Assembly (NCBI GenBank): GCA_913020445.1
Contig: CAJWAR010000009.1
Location: 1-64,000 of the forward strand
Source: an uncultured Rhodospirillaceae bacterium
GTDB lineage: Bacteria; Pseudomonadota; Alphaproteobacteria; Rhodospirillales; UBA2165
Reading direction: 5' to 3'
DNA: 64,000 nucleotides
The notes beneath the pieces were generated by a model, which saw only the letters and a program-made list of their open reading frames with translations, searched no databases and was not told where the DNA came from. The first letter of the stretch is position 1. Every line of letters begins with the position of its first letter. This document shows positions 13,780 to 23,060 of the stretch, piece by piece. The position numbers were made by a program, and so were the translations under genes.

Positions 13780-16089
13780 TTAAGCAGCGTTCTCACTTAG
13801 TGCCCGCCAGACTCGTTCCGGCGTTGCCGGCATGGCAATATCATCAATATCAAGAGCATCCGTAATCGCGCCAATAACTGCCGGCGGCGCACCAACGGTT
13901 CCGGTTTCCCCTGCCCCCTTTACACCTAAGGGGTTGGATTTCGTCGGAATTGATAAATTTTCGACCTCGAAACCCGGAAAATCATCTGCCCGCGGCATGC
14001 AATAATCCTGGAAAGAGCCGGTGAGTAATTGGCCGGTCTCTTTATCATAGACCATGTCTTCAAAAAGAGCCTGGCCGACACCTTGAGCGACGCCGCCATG
14101 TATCTGCCCCTCTAACAACAACGGATTAATGACAGTTCCGACATCGTCAATTATGACCAAGCTTGATAGTTCGACTTTGCCGGTATCGGGATCAATTTCA
14201 ACCTCTGCAATTTGACTGCCGTTCGGATAGTTACCCATACCAGAGTTAAAATCACCGACAGCTTCCAATCCCATGGGAAGGTGCGGTGGCCACATCATCG
14301 GCGTGTAAGATGTTTTCGCGACATCAATTATATTGATTTTTTTATCGGTCCCAGCAACGATAAAATCTCCGTTTTCAAATTCAATGTCGCCTTCACCAGC
14401 TTCCAATAAATGACCGGCGATCTTCTTACCTTTTTCGATTATACCGTCTGCCGCTATTTTAAGTGCCGAGCCGCCAACGGTCATTGAGCGCGAACCAACC
14501 GTACCGCGACCCATCGCGACTTTATCGGAATCTCCTTGGATTAGATGAACACTTTCAAATGGCACCCCGAGAAACTCAGATATCATTTGGGAATAGACGG
14601 TTTCATGCCCTTGGCCGTGAGAATGGGTGCCGGCAATTACAGTGACATCGCCGCCCGGATCAAACCGTATTTCCATTCTTTCATTAAACGGGGCGGCTGA
14701 TTCCATATAGACCGCCACGCCGCGCCCGCGCAACTTACCGCGAGATTCAGTCTCAGCTTTCCGAGCTTCAAACCCGTTCCAATCGGCGGCATCTATACCT
14801 TTATCCATCACCGCTTCGAAATCACCACAATCCAGATTAGGCATTAGGGCTGTTTGGTAAGGCATTTGATCCGCCTTAACTAGATTCCGGCGGCGCAGTT
14901 CAATCGGATCGATATCTAATTCACGGGAAGCAATATCAAACATGCGCTCCAAGACATAAGCGGCCTCGGGACGACCAGCGCCGCGGTAAGGTGCTGTCGC
15001 TCCCATATTGGTAAACAAACAACGGGTCGTCACGTCAATTGCTGGAATGGCATAAACGCCAGAAAGCAACAGGGTAAAGAACATCGGTGAGATACCGGCG
15101 CTAAGATTGAGATATGCGCCAACATTGTAATCCGCCGACACCCGCAGACCGGTAATTTTACCGGCACCGTCAAACGCCATTTCGCAATCGGCAATAACGT
15201 CGCGGCCGTGAGTATCGCTCATCGCAGATTCGAGACGATCAGCGACCCATTTTACCGGCCGGCCAATACGCTTTGCGCCCCACAGCACGAGAATATCCTC
15301 ACCGTAAGAACTGCCTTTCATACCGAAACCGCCACCAACATCGGGAGATATAACTTGCAGTTTTGCCTCAGAGACCTTCAACAAATCGTGGGCAATTTCT
15401 TCGCGTACGCGATTGGGTCCCTGGTTGCTGGCGTAAAGTACATATTTCGCTTCGCCTTGGTCAAAAACACCCACTGAAGCTCTTGGTTCAATGGCATTGG
15501 TATTTACACGATTATTTAAAATCGTCGCTTTGATGACATGGTCGGCATTGCCAATTGCCTCTTCCACACCGGGTACATTCCCCGCTTTAAAAGTGAAAGA
15601 TAAGTTGCTGTCGGTGCCCTCCCAAACTAAGGGCGCATCTGCTTGACGAGCTTGCTGGGTGCTGGTTACGGCAGGTAGCGCCGCAAAATCTATCTCGATC
15701 AACTCCGAGGCGTCTTTGGCTTGCTCAAGTGTTTCCGCAATTACAAAGGCAATGGGTGCGCCGACACATTTCACGACATCCTTGACCAAAGCGCCATGCG
15801 GACGTTGAACTCCCTCACCAGCCATCAACATCGGCATCATCGTATGGCAGGCAATGTCGCCATAACCATCGGCGGTATAATTATCTCCGGTTAATACCGC
15901 AATAACGCCGGGCGCTTTTTGCGCTGCAGTGATATTTATTGAATTCATGCGGGCATTTGCATGCGGTGATCGCAAAACGTAGCCATAGGTCATATTGGGC
16001 AGTTCAATGTCGCCAACATAGCGGCCTCGACCGGTCAAAAATTTTGGATCTTCCTTACGTGTGACCGGTTGACCAATACCAAATTTCAT
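13780..16089 (-). CDS. Xanthine dehydrogenase/aldehyde oxidase-family molybdopterin-binding subunit
   Basis: A 769-residue large subunit of a molybdenum hydroxylase (MCD cofactor). N-terminal aldehyde-oxidase a/b hammerhead domain (RKEDPKFLTGRGRYVGDI), then the Mo-binding domain with VGGGFGMKG, the PYRGAGRPEA block, QGHET and the catalytic glutamate in GVKGAGETG. It lacks the AYxCSFR loop of form I CO dehydrogenase, so the substrate is more likely an aldehyde or heterocycle. The start at 16089 is chosen because the conserved family N-terminus begins there with AGGGA nine bases upstream. The FAD and 2Fe-2S subunits that normally sit next to it are absent from the window. Confidence 0.92.
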   Translation of the reverse strand: MKFGIGQPVTRKEDPKFLTGRGRYVGDIELPNMTYGYVLRSPHANARMNSINITAAQKAPGVIAVLTGDNYTADGYGDIACHTMMPMLMAGEGVQRPHGALVKDVVKCVGAPIAFVIAETLEQAKDASELIEIDFAALPAVTSTQQARQADAPLVWEGTDSNLSFTFKAGNVPGVEEAIGNADHVIKATILNNRVNTNAIEPRASVGVFDQGEAKYVLYASNQGPNRVREEIAHDLLKVSEAKLQVISPDVGGGFGMKGSSYGEDILVLWGAKRIGRPVKWVADRLESAMSDTHGRDVIADCEMAFDGAGKITGLRVSADYNVGAYLNLSAGISPMFFTLLLSGVYAIPAIDVTTRCLFTNMGATAPYRGAGRPEAAYVLERMFDIASRELDIDPIELRRRNLVKADQMPYQTALMPNLDCGDFEAVMDKGIDAADWNGFEARKAETESRGKLRGRGVAVYMESAAPFNERMEIRFDPGGDVTVIAGTHSHGQGHETVYSQMISEFLGVPFESVHLIQGDSDKVAMGRGTVGSRSMTVGGSALKIAADGIIEKGKKIAGHLLEAGEGDIEFENGDFIVAGTDKKINIIDVAKTSYTPMMWPPHLPMGLEAVGDFNSGMGNYPNGSQIAEVEIDPDTGKVELSSLVIIDDVGTVINPLLLEGQIHGGVAQGVGQALFEDMVYDKETGQLLTGSFQDYCMPRADDFPGFEVENLSIPTKSNPLGVKGAGETGTVGAPPAVIGAITDALDIDDIAMPATPERVWRALSENAA

Positions 16090-16179
16090 TTTTTTAGTTC
16101 CCTGAGTTCGTTTTTTTTCAGATTTTATATGGCTTCGTATGAAGTGTAGCACAGGCGAGACAAGACGCAATTGGTGGTC

Positions 16180-16194
16180 TCATTCATAGAATGA
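16180..16194. promoter_or_regulatory. Palindrome between XDH-type gene and 16257 ORF
   Basis: TCATTC-ATA-GAATGA is a perfect 6-bp dyad in the divergent intergenic region, 63 bases before the ORF at 16257 and about 90 bases upstream of the XDH-type start. It is a candidate operator; no regulator can be assigned. Confidence 0.3.
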
Positions 16195-16256
16195 TTTGAA
16201 TTTTTACGCCTAATCCCTACCTATAATTAAACATCTATTCACCTCGGAACACTGAT

Positions 16257-16586
16257 ATGCCTGATGTCGTCGAAATTTATCTATGTAAGGCCGGTCAGAA
16301 GCTGGAAGACGGCCGGCTAATCGTCTCGAACGAAATTAGCGATAAAGAGGCGGCCAAAGCTGATGCTGAAAATAGATGCAAGATATCACCGTCACTTGCG
16401 CGCATCGCTTATTACGCTATTAGCGCCAATGGTGATTTCAAACCTTACTACTCCTATTCAAATCCCAACGTTCAAAATGATGTTCACAAAGCAAAGCCAC
16501 AGCTTGAGACCAAAAAACGCAAACAGAAAAAGAAGCCGGTTAAAAAAGGCTTTTGGGCAAAGCTGAAAAAATCTTTAGGAATTTAA
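16257..16586 (+). CDS. Hypothetical basic protein, 109 aa
   Basis: No family is recognised. Residues 1-75 look like a small folded domain with mixed strands and helices (VVEIYLCKAGQKLEDGRLIV; KISPSLARIAYYAISANGDF). Residues 78-105 are a strongly basic, low-complexity tail (KTKKRKQKKK-like run followed by KKGFWAKLKKSLGI) that would suit membrane or nucleic-acid association. It starts at an ATG divergent from the XDH-type gene. The well-formed codon pattern and length favour a real gene. Confidence 0.6.
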   Translation: MPDVVEIYLCKAGQKLEDGRLIVSNEISDKEAAKADAENRCKISPSLARIAYYAISANGDFKPYYSYSNPNVQNDVHKAKPQLETKKRKQKKKPVKKGFWAKLKKSLGI

Positions 16587-16810
16587 TTTCGAAATTGTCT
16601 TGACTTAGACTCTGGATAGGAGTCTAAGGGCGCCAACGACACTCCCTTTAAGATCATTTTTTGATCGCCTTCCGGCACCAAGTCTATTGCCGGTTCGTTT
16701 ACACCATAATGATTGGTCACATTTCTTTCCAACATATGCGGGCGTTTCGTAAGTCGGTTCTCTGCCTGAATAGATATTGAATGGGCACGCCGCTTAGACA
16801 CAGCTTGCAT
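16583..16810 (-). CDS. Possible small ORF, 75 aa (doubtful)
   Basis: This is the only ORF in the 297-base stretch between the 109-aa gene and the RNA helicase. No family, signal peptide or membrane segment is recognised, and no convincing ribosome-binding site precedes it. It overlaps the 109-aa gene by four bases at the 3' end. A shorter version from the internal ATG (MLERNVTNHYG) is possible. It may simply be noncoding upstream DNA of the helicase gene. Confidence 0.2.
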   Translation of the reverse strand: MQAVSKRRAHSISIQAENRLTKRPHMLERNVTNHYGVNEPAIDLVPEGDQKMILKGVSLAPLDSYPESKSRQFRN

Positions 16811-16883
16811 TGTGCTTGCACGCCCGCCGTTCCGCTATTGGCGCGGAGGGTTATGATATTTATTTGAGAAAGAAAAATAATAA

Positions 16884-18146
16884 ATGACTAATTTTACGAG
16901 CCTTGAATTGGCTCAACCCATTCTTCGCGCCATTAAGGACGAAGGATATTCCACCCCTACCCCGATCCAAGGCAAGTCCATTCCGCCAATGCTGGAAGGG
17001 CGCGACCTCTTAGGTGTTGCCCAGACTGGCACCGGTAAAACAGCGGCTTTTGCCTTACCGATTATAAATAATTTGGCTAAAAATGGCGGCAAGTTGCGTA
17101 AATTTCAACCGCGCGCGCTTATACTGGCACCCACCCGCGAATTGGCGGGTCAGATTAGTGACAGCATTCGCAGTTATAGCCGGCATATGCATATTAGCTC
17201 CGCCGTCGTATTTGGCGGTGTTTCCATTCGGCCCCAGATACAAACTCTCAGCCGTGGTGTCCATGTTCTTGTAGCAACGCCCGGACGGTTGCTTGATCTG
17301 ATGAACCAAGGATATGTAAACCTGGATTCAATTGAAGTTTTTGTCCTTGATGAAGCAGACCGGATGCTCGATATGGGCTTCATCCCAGATGTGAAGAAAA
17401 TAACAGCCAAGCTGCCTAAGCACCGTCAGACCGCTTTGTTTTCAGCGACCATGCCGCAATCAATCCAAGGACTCGCTGATAGCCTGTTAAACAATCCAAC
17501 GCGTGTCGAAGTTGCCCCAGCGGCAACCACTGCTGAGAAAGTAGAGCAAAGCGTACTCTTCGTCGCCAAAGACAAGAAACGCGACCTGCTTGGCGATCTC
17601 ATGAAAAATGATGATATCGGTCGCGTACTTATTTTCACGCGCACCAAACATGGCGCCAATCGGGTTTCCCGGCATCTCCACGAAAGCGGCATAAACGCGG
17701 ATGCTATTCATGGCAACAAATCTCAAAATGCGCGTCAAAAAGCCCTCAAAGGCTTTAAGACCGGTAAACTTCGTGCCTTGGTCGCGACTGACATCGCGGC
17801 CCGCGGTATTGATGTTGAAGGCGTTACTCACGTCATTAATTTCGATCTACCCAATGAGCCTGAAAGCTATGTACACCGCATTGGCCGGACCGCCCGGGCG
17901 GGCGCAACCGGCGTCGCGATCTCATTTTGTGATCATGAGGAACGAGCCTATTTAAACGATATTGAGAAGACTATCCGACAAGCCGTGCCGGTGTTTGAAG
18001 AACACCCGTATCATCTTGCAGAGATTGCCAACGATGTTAATGCTAAAAAGCCAAAACGTCAGCAAAGACGGCGGCCCAATCAAGGTAACGGACAGCGGCG
18101 GCGCAAACCAAAGCACAATAATCGGAATAGACGCAAAGCTGCTTAA
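16884..18146 (+). CDS. DEAD-box ATP-dependent RNA helicase, RhlE-like
   Basis: A 420-residue DEAD-box helicase that unwinds RNA duplexes, for example in ribosome assembly or mRNA decay. All motifs are visible: Q motif (PTPIQ), motif I AQTGTGKT (46-53), Ia PTRELA, Ib TPGR, II DEAD (156-159), [17 protein letters not shown] and [12 protein letters not shown]. The C-terminal ~35 residues are an Arg/Lys/Asn-rich tail that binds RNA nonspecifically, as in RhlE proteins. It has its own promoter region and is followed by the exported aldo/keto reductase after 105 bases. Confidence 0.95.
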   Translation: MTNFTSLELAQPILRAIKDEGYSTPTPIQGKSIPPMLEGRDLLGVAQTGTGKTAAFALPIINNLAKNGGKLRKFQPRALILAPTRELAGQISDSIRSYSRHMHISSAVVFGGVSIRPQIQTLSRGVHVLVATPGRLLDLMNQGYVNLDSIEVFVLDEADRMLDMGFIPDVKKITAKLPKHRQTALFSATMPQSIQGLADSLLNNPTRVEVAPAATTAEKVEQSVLFVAKDKKRDLLGDLMKNDDIGRVLIFTRTKHGANRVSRHLHESGINADAIHGNKSQNARQKALKGFKTGKLRALVATDIAARGIDVEGVTHVINFDLPNEPESYVHRIGRTARAGATGVAISFCDHEERAYLNDIEKTIRQAVPVFEEHPYHLAEIANDVNAKKPKRQQRRRPNQGNGQRRRKPKHNNRNRRKAA

Positions 18147-18251
18147 TTCCCGGTATTAATACACGGATATTTGAATAAGCGATCGGTTTTAAGTTAGGTA
18201 ATGTATCCCTTAAATTGGATTTAACCTTAACAACGTCTCATTGGAATTCTG

Positions 18252-19199
18252 ATGAAACACACCGATCGTTTATTTCGCCCACCCATGTTCAGCCGCCGGT
18301 CGGTTTTGTCCGGGCTTGCAGCTACTAGTGTTGCTGCCGCATTTCCGTTGGACATCGCGCGGGCAGCCAATCCGCTCCATATGCACAAGCTGCACAATAC
18401 CGGCGAAACAATTCCGGTGATTGGCCTAGGCTCTTTTCTGACATTGGATGTCGGTGACAGCCCTGGACAGTGGCGCTCTCGTCAACAGGTCGTGCAAGCC
18501 TTTCTCGATGAAGGCGGGCGCATGATCGATTCTTCACCAATGTATGGCTCATCCGAAAAAATGATCGGGCGTTTCTTGAAACGCATTGCCAATAAGCAAA
18601 ACCTGTTTGCCACCACCAAAGTCTGGACGCCGACCAAATGGCGCGGCATTGAGCAAATGAAAAACTCCCGGCGCTATTGGGGTGTCAAGCGGTTCGATCT
18701 TATGCAGATCCATAATTTAGTCGATTGGGAAACGCATATGGAAACGCTTTTAGCGATGAAAGCTGAAGACCGCGTTCGCTACATAGGTGTGACCACCTCC
18801 CATGGCCGCAAGCATAGGACGCTGGAACACGTGTTAAAAACTCAGCCGATCGATTTTGTTCAAATGACCTATAATTTTCTCGACCGCGAGGTCGAGCAAC
18901 GCTTGCTGCCGATCGCCAAAGAACGCAACATCGCGGTCATCATCAACCGGCCATTTCAGCGCGGCGGTCTGTTTGATCATTTTGAAAATAAGCCTTTGCC
19001 AAGCTGGGCCGGCGAAATCGATTGCCAAAACTGGGCGCAGTTCTTTCTGAAATTTGTTGTCTCTCATCTTGCGGTAACTTGCGCCATTCCAGCAACCACC
19101 CGTGTCGATCATTTGCGAGAAAACATGGCCGCCGGTCGCGGCCGCCTGCCCGATGCCAAAACCCGTAAAAAGATGGTTCAATATGTTGAGAGTATTTAG
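18252..19199 (+). CDS. Tat-exported aldo/keto reductase
   Basis: A 315-residue aldo/keto reductase with an N-terminal twin-arginine signal (FSRRSVLSGLAATSVAAAFP, cleavage probably after ARA near residue 38). The AKR tetrad is present: Asp and Tyr in MIDSSPMYGSSE, Lys in ATTKVW and His in MQIHNLVDW. Export by Tat implies folding with NADPH in the cytoplasm or a periplasmic role without nicotinamide recycling; Tat-linked AKRs of this type are known but their substrates are not. It ends six bases from the convergent MBL gene. Confidence 0.9.
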   Translation: MKHTDRLFRPPMFSRRSVLSGLAATSVAAAFPLDIARAANPLHMHKLHNTGETIPVIGLGSFLTLDVGDSPGQWRSRQQVVQAFLDEGGRMIDSSPMYGSSEKMIGRFLKRIANKQNLFATTKVWTPTKWRGIEQMKNSRRYWGVKRFDLMQIHNLVDWETHMETLLAMKAEDRVRYIGVTTSHGRKHRTLEHVLKTQPIDFVQMTYNFLDREVEQRLLPIAKERNIAVIINRPFQRGGLFDHFENKPLPSWAGEIDCQNWAQFFLKFVVSHLAVTCAIPATTRVDHLRENMAAGRGRLPDAKTRKKMVQYVESI

Positions 19200-19205
19200 G
19201 TCTGA

Positions 19206-20009
19206 TCATGCGGTCATTAAATCCTCGCCGATCAGCAGGTTACCTTTAAATCCCTCCGAGATCATTTCTCTAAGTTCCCAAGGCACCGAACGCGGCATCA
19301 AGTGAGAAGCGATCAATAGGTCTGGTTCCGCATCCCGAGCGACAAAACCAAGCTTTTCAGGATGGGTGTGGGTTTTGACTTTGTGGCTATGGTCGACATC
19401 GGGGGCATCCCATTTGGTATATTCCGTAGATTCGTGAACCAGTATATCGACCTTATGAGTATGCTTGATCAGGTTTTCACACGGGCAGGTATCGCCGGAG
19501 AACGCGATGCTCTTGTCCTTGGTATCGAAGCGGAAGCCGAAAGGCTCATCAAGCGGGTAATGCTCAACATGGAAAGCTGACACTTTTAGGCCGTTTGGCG
19601 TTTCTAAAATTGGCCCTTCGCTGATTTCGTGGACGATAACATTGGGGGCTGGGCGCGGGAAAGCACGGGTAATCTGGCGAAGTTCAACATCAGGGCCATG
19701 CATTTCCAGCAACAAATCCACCATGCGCTGGAGTCCCTGCGAACCGTAGAGATGTAATGGCTCGTCACTGCGATGAATCCACCGCATTAAAATGAAATGC
19801 CCGAGATCGATATAATGATCCATATGCAAATGGGTAATAAACATGTGATTGATATCAGACGGCCGGGCACCCGCTTCATAGAGCCGATGCATGGCGCCTG
19901 AACCACAATCGACCATAAAAGACTCTTCCCCCGCCCTAATCAGATAAGCGGGTCCACGGCGTTTCGGGTTAATAAACGGTAATCCCGTGCCGAGTAGTGT
20001 CAAATGCAT
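19206..20009 (-). CDS. MBL-fold metal-dependent hydrolase, ribonuclease-Z-like
   Basis: A 267-residue metallo-beta-lactamase-fold protein. Motif II is HLHMDHYIDL, preceded by the TLLGTGLPF start strand and VDCGSGAMHRL; later blocks are FSGDTCPCENL and ASHLMPR. This arrangement is that of the RNase Z/arylsulfatase-like group. The start at 20009 (MHLTLLGTG) is chosen because TTGGAGG lies eight bases upstream; the longer ORF would start at a TTG inside that site. It lacks the exosite expected of a true tRNase Z, so a small-molecule esterase or sulfatase role is as likely. It is the last gene before the putative island edge. Confidence 0.88.
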   Translation of the reverse strand: MHLTLLGTGLPFINPKRRGPAYLIRAGEESFMVDCGSGAMHRLYEAGARPSDINHMFITHLHMDHYIDLGHFILMRWIHRSDEPLHLYGSQGLQRMVDLLLEMHGPDVELRQITRAFPRPAPNVIVHEISEGPILETPNGLKVSAFHVEHYPLDEPFGFRFDTKDKSIAFSGDTCPCENLIKHTHKVDILVHESTEYTKWDAPDVDHSHKVKTHTHPEKLGFVARDAEPDLLIASHLMPRSVPWELREMISEGFKGNLLIGEDLMTA

Positions 20010-20125
20010 GAGAGCCTCCAATTATCTATTCAAAATGTAAACGAAAGTGTCCCACGTTAAAGGCTGAAGAGTCCAGCGGGGCGAAAGGCGGCTATATGCA
20101 TGTAAAATATCGTCTGGAAAAGAAA

Positions 20126-20170
20126 TGGAGCCTGGGGGCGAATTTGAACCACCAACACGACGATTTTCAG
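20126..20170 (-). other. 3' tRNA-Phe fragment (att-like repeat, left island edge)
   Basis: This 45-bp segment matches the 3' part of the intact tRNA-Phe at 30042-30117 at 39 of 45 positions, running from CCA through the T arm and variable region and stopping at the anticodon (the TTTTCAG complement of CTGAAAA). It has the same orientation as the full tRNA and no 5' half. Such fragments arise when an element integrates into the 3' end of a tRNA gene. The six mismatches suggest an old event or a foreign donor tRNA. Confidence 0.65.
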
Positions 20171-20275
20171 AAAGGTTATTTTTAAAAGAAGAAGAATAAT
20201 CTTGTGGCTGATAGTGCCCATGGGTACGAAGTGACGTATTACGATTCCCGTTTAAATAACCAAATCGAGCCGGCG

Positions 20276-21742
20276 TTACTTCAGCAAATAGCCCCATTTT
20301 TCTTTGGCCTTCGCCCAAACCTCCGGGTCCGGCATGTTGACCTTAGGATATTGGTCACGCCAATGATAGGGGCGGCAGGCATCAATTACGGCGCGCGAGT
20401 TGGTGAAATTACCAACTGCCTTTTGCTCCGGCGGTATCGATGGATCAAGTCCGGTACTCCAGGCATTGTTGATGATATCGATGGAGGTGGCAGGATCGGA
20501 TCGAAACACCATCGCCCACATCAGATCACCCAAATCCGACACATCAATATCGTCATCGACGACGACAACGTATTTGCCAGCATAGCCGCCAACCCGGCAT
20601 TGGGCGGCGATGTGGCCGGCCTGGGTAGCGTGGCCTGGATAGCGCTGCTTGATCGAGACGCCGGTAAACATCCGTGAGCCGCCGACTTCGTGGCACCAAA
20701 CCGCCGTCACGTCGGGCACGCCGGCTTGCGTAATTTGCTCTTTCAATAGTGCCGAGCGGACAACTGCCCGGTAGCGCGCTTGTTCTTCGGGAGGACGCTG
20801 TGGTGGGCAGCCAAGCAGGATTGGATCATTGCGATGATAAATTGCTTTGATGTCGATCACCGGGCCTTCATGCACCGGGCTGCCATAAAAGCCGGTCCAT
20901 TCGCCGAACGGGCCCTCGGGCTTGGTGTTACCGGGATGGCAGAAACCTTCAATTACGATCTCGGCCTCGGCGGGAAACGGTAGGCCGGTATGTTTGCCGA
21001 TCACCACGTCCATGGCCTTGCCACGAAGCGCCCCAGCGACATCATATTCGCAGACGCCATAAGGAACTTCCGTCGATGACATCAGAAAGGTCAGTGGGTC
21101 GACGCCGCAGACGACAACAACCGGCATCGGTTCGTCATCAGCCATATATTTTTGCCGGTGAATGCGGCCATGCTTACCGGGAGAGATATAAAAGCCGACA
21201 GTCTTTTCATCCTGGATCATCACCCGATAAGTACCGACATTAATCCAATCTTCCTCAGGGTCGCGGGTAACGTTGAAACTGCCGGTGCCAATATAGCGCC
21301 CACCATCCGCCTCATGCCATTTTGGGGTGGGAAATTTGAGGACATTGACGTCATCGCCTTCCATAACGTTTTCCATCACCGGGCCATCTTCGACCACTTG
21401 ATAAGGGATCGGGTTGGCAATGGCTTCCCGGTAGCGCGGCTGAAAGGCCTCGCTGAGTTCGACCTTGGAGAGATTTGTTGGAAAGCCGAGCGTCATATTC
21501 TGCCGGGTCGCACCGAAGAAATTTGCCAACACCCGATAGCCTTTGGGATAGCCAGGAATGTCGTCGAACAGCGCGCATGGCGCATTTTCATCGTGTTGCA
21601 GCAACTCGGTTGCGAGGCCGATATCCTCTTCCCAGCTGGCGCCTTCGACATGGCGCAATTCACCAAGCTTGTCTGCCTCGGCAATCCATTCGCGCAGATT
21701 GTTGAAAGCTATTTGGTGGTCCGTTTTAGCCATTTTGTTCAT
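20276..21742 (-). CDS. UbiD-family (de)carboxylase, copy 1
   Basis: UbiD-family enzymes carry out reversible decarboxylation of unsaturated or aromatic acids using prenylated FMN. The 488-residue protein shows the family core, including GPFGEWTGFY with the conserved catalytic-network glutamate, the TPKWHEADGGRYIGTGSFNVTRDP-type region (residues ~140-165) and the C-terminal VVVVDDDIDVSDLGDLMWAM block. It is close along its length to the divergent copy at 23061. An alternative start at the fourth residue (21733) is possible. The gene follows the NMT1-like gene by 11 bases, so they are cotranscribed leftward. No ubiX (prenyl-FMN synthase) is present in the window. Confidence 0.93.
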   Translation of the reverse strand: MNKMAKTDHQIAFNNLREWIAEADKLGELRHVEGASWEEDIGLATELLQHDENAPCALFDDIPGYPKGYRVLANFFGATRQNMTLGFPTNLSKVELSEAFQPRYREAIANPIPYQVVEDGPVMENVMEGDDVNVLKFPTPKWHEADGGRYIGTGSFNVTRDPEEDWINVGTYRVMIQDEKTVGFYISPGKHGRIHRQKYMADDEPMPVVVVCGVDPLTFLMSSTEVPYGVCEYDVAGALRGKAMDVVIGKHTGLPFPAEAEIVIEGFCHPGNTKPEGPFGEWTGFYGSPVHEGPVIDIKAIYHRNDPILLGCPPQRPPEEQARYRAVVRSALLKEQITQAGVPDVTAVWCHEVGGSRMFTGVSIKQRYPGHATQAGHIAAQCRVGGYAGKYVVVVDDDIDVSDLGDLMWAMVFRSDPATSIDIINNAWSTGLDPSIPPEQKAVGNFTNSRAVIDACRPYHWRDQYPKVNMPDPEVWAKAKEKWGYLLK

Positions 21743-21753
21743 AGCTCACCTGT

Positions 21754-22704
21754 TTAGTTTTGATGGTTGCCTAATTGCGTTAATGCATCAGCGACGAAAT
21801 TGTCGATGATAACATCACTCATCGTGATCTCGGGCAATTCTGGATGAAGTTGTTGGAAAGATTTAATTTGCGCCTGCCAATGTTGCTCTGTTGCTTCGCC
21901 ATCGACTGCGAAACTGCCGGCTGCTTGCTCCCGCAGCCAAATTTCCTTCACTGTTTCATCCGGTACTGGAATCGTGACATGATGGCGGAAGGTTTTGTCA
22001 AAAGCGTCAAAATCATCATTGAGCGCCCGCGAGGCTTTGATCATACCCCGGGTCAAACGATGCAGTTCTTCGGGATGGGACTGTTCGTAGTCTTCAGTGG
22101 TCGCCAACACGCCATGGGGTTGCAACGGCACCAATTCTTTAAGTTCCGTAAATCCCAGCAACGTATGTAATTGATTGTTTTCGTCATTGTTTAGCGACCA
22201 CGCTTCTTCGACTCGAATTAAAGAAATATCGATGGTGCCAGCAAGCAAGCGTTCAATCCGTTCCGGTGGCGGGCCAACGGCCTGCCAATCAATTTCGTCT
22301 TCCGAGATATTAAGCGCTTTAACGACCAGCCGCGCCATGTGATGACTGAGTGCGCCAAATCCGTCGATTGCCCAGGATTTGCCGCGCAGTTGGTCCGGGC
22401 TAGAAATGTCTGGTTGAACGATCAGGTTCTGCGCCAACGCCCGGGCCATTGAGACCACGGAGCGGACCGGCTGACCTTCGGCGCGAAACTTTAACACTGG
22501 ACCGAGCCCGCCATAAGAAACGTCAGTTTCACCAGTGAGCACCGACTGCATGGCAGCGACACCGCCGTGTACAGGCGTCCAGGTTACATCTAATCCCTCA
22601 TCCTGCCAAAAGCCCAAATGCGTCGCGGCGGCGCAGGCTAAATCATCAACGCCAAAAGTTGGCCCAGACCCGGCAGCAAGCCGAATGGGTAATAGGTTGG
22701 TCAT
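21754..22704 (-). CDS. NMT1/THI5-like substrate-binding protein lacking a signal peptide
   Basis: A 316-residue protein with the fold of SsuA/TauA/NMT1 binding proteins: the first strand IRLAAGSGPTFGVDDLACA, then GGVAAMQSVLTGETDVSYGG and the hinge region LRGKSWAIDGFGALSHHMA. Transporter receptors of this type carry a signal or lipoprotein leader, but this one begins MTNLLPIRL directly at the first strand, so it should stay in the cytosol. No ABC permease or ATPase is adjacent. It is the first gene of an operon with ubiD copy 1. A cytosolic ligand carrier, sensor or enzyme role is possible. Confidence 0.8.
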   Translation of the reverse strand: MTNLLPIRLAAGSGPTFGVDDLACAAATHLGFWQDEGLDVTWTPVHGGVAAMQSVLTGETDVSYGGLGPVLKFRAEGQPVRSVVSMARALAQNLIVQPDISSPDQLRGKSWAIDGFGALSHHMARLVVKALNISEDEIDWQAVGPPPERIERLLAGTIDISLIRVEEAWSLNNDENNQLHTLLGFTELKELVPLQPHGVLATTEDYEQSHPEELHRLTRGMIKASRALNDDFDAFDKTFRHHVTIPVPDETVKEIWLREQAAGSFAVDGEATEQHWQAQIKSFQQLHPELPEITMSDVIIDNFVADALTQLGNHQN

Positions 22705-23060
22705 GATAGGTTCAATGCTCCTTGGTGCTCTGACGATTTTTAATCCGAAAATTTATTGGATGAGATTTAGAAGTCAAGCTAACATTGCCAATAATACTAA
22801 GAATTCAAAGTAATGATGAATTGATATAAGTCCCGGCGCTACACCTGATTCTTTTGACAATTGCAAAGAATTTATTCGGATTATTTCATGATTGAATTAG
22901 ATGTTAGCTAGCATGGCGAAATATTCGCACTTTTCCGCCGTCGCCAATTTAGCACGAATTGTACTGTTAATTTATCAATAAATATATTATTGATAATAAT
23001 ACTTAGAAATCTAACTAACATCAAAATGACGCTTAGCTGAATATTGGAGGCAATAAAATT
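22705..23060. promoter_or_regulatory. 356-bp AT-rich divergent promoter with three copies of ATGTTAG(C/T)T
   Basis: No gene is seen here. The stretch separates the leftward NMT1-ubiD operon from the rightward ubiD copy 2. The 9-mer ATGTTAG(C/T)T occurs three times: inverted at 22777-22785, direct at 22901-22909 and inverted at 23013-23021. The last two extend to an 11-of-12 inverted match (22900-22911 with 23011-23022). This looks like a set of operators for one regulator acting on both sides. GGAGG at 23046-23050 serves the downstream gene. Confidence 0.45.

Noticed and set aside
20022..20318. 98-aa minus-strand ORF between the MBL and ubiD genes
   Set aside because: It crosses the tRNA-Phe fragment and the end of ubiD copy 1, and its composition looks like noncoding DNA with no ribosome-binding site.
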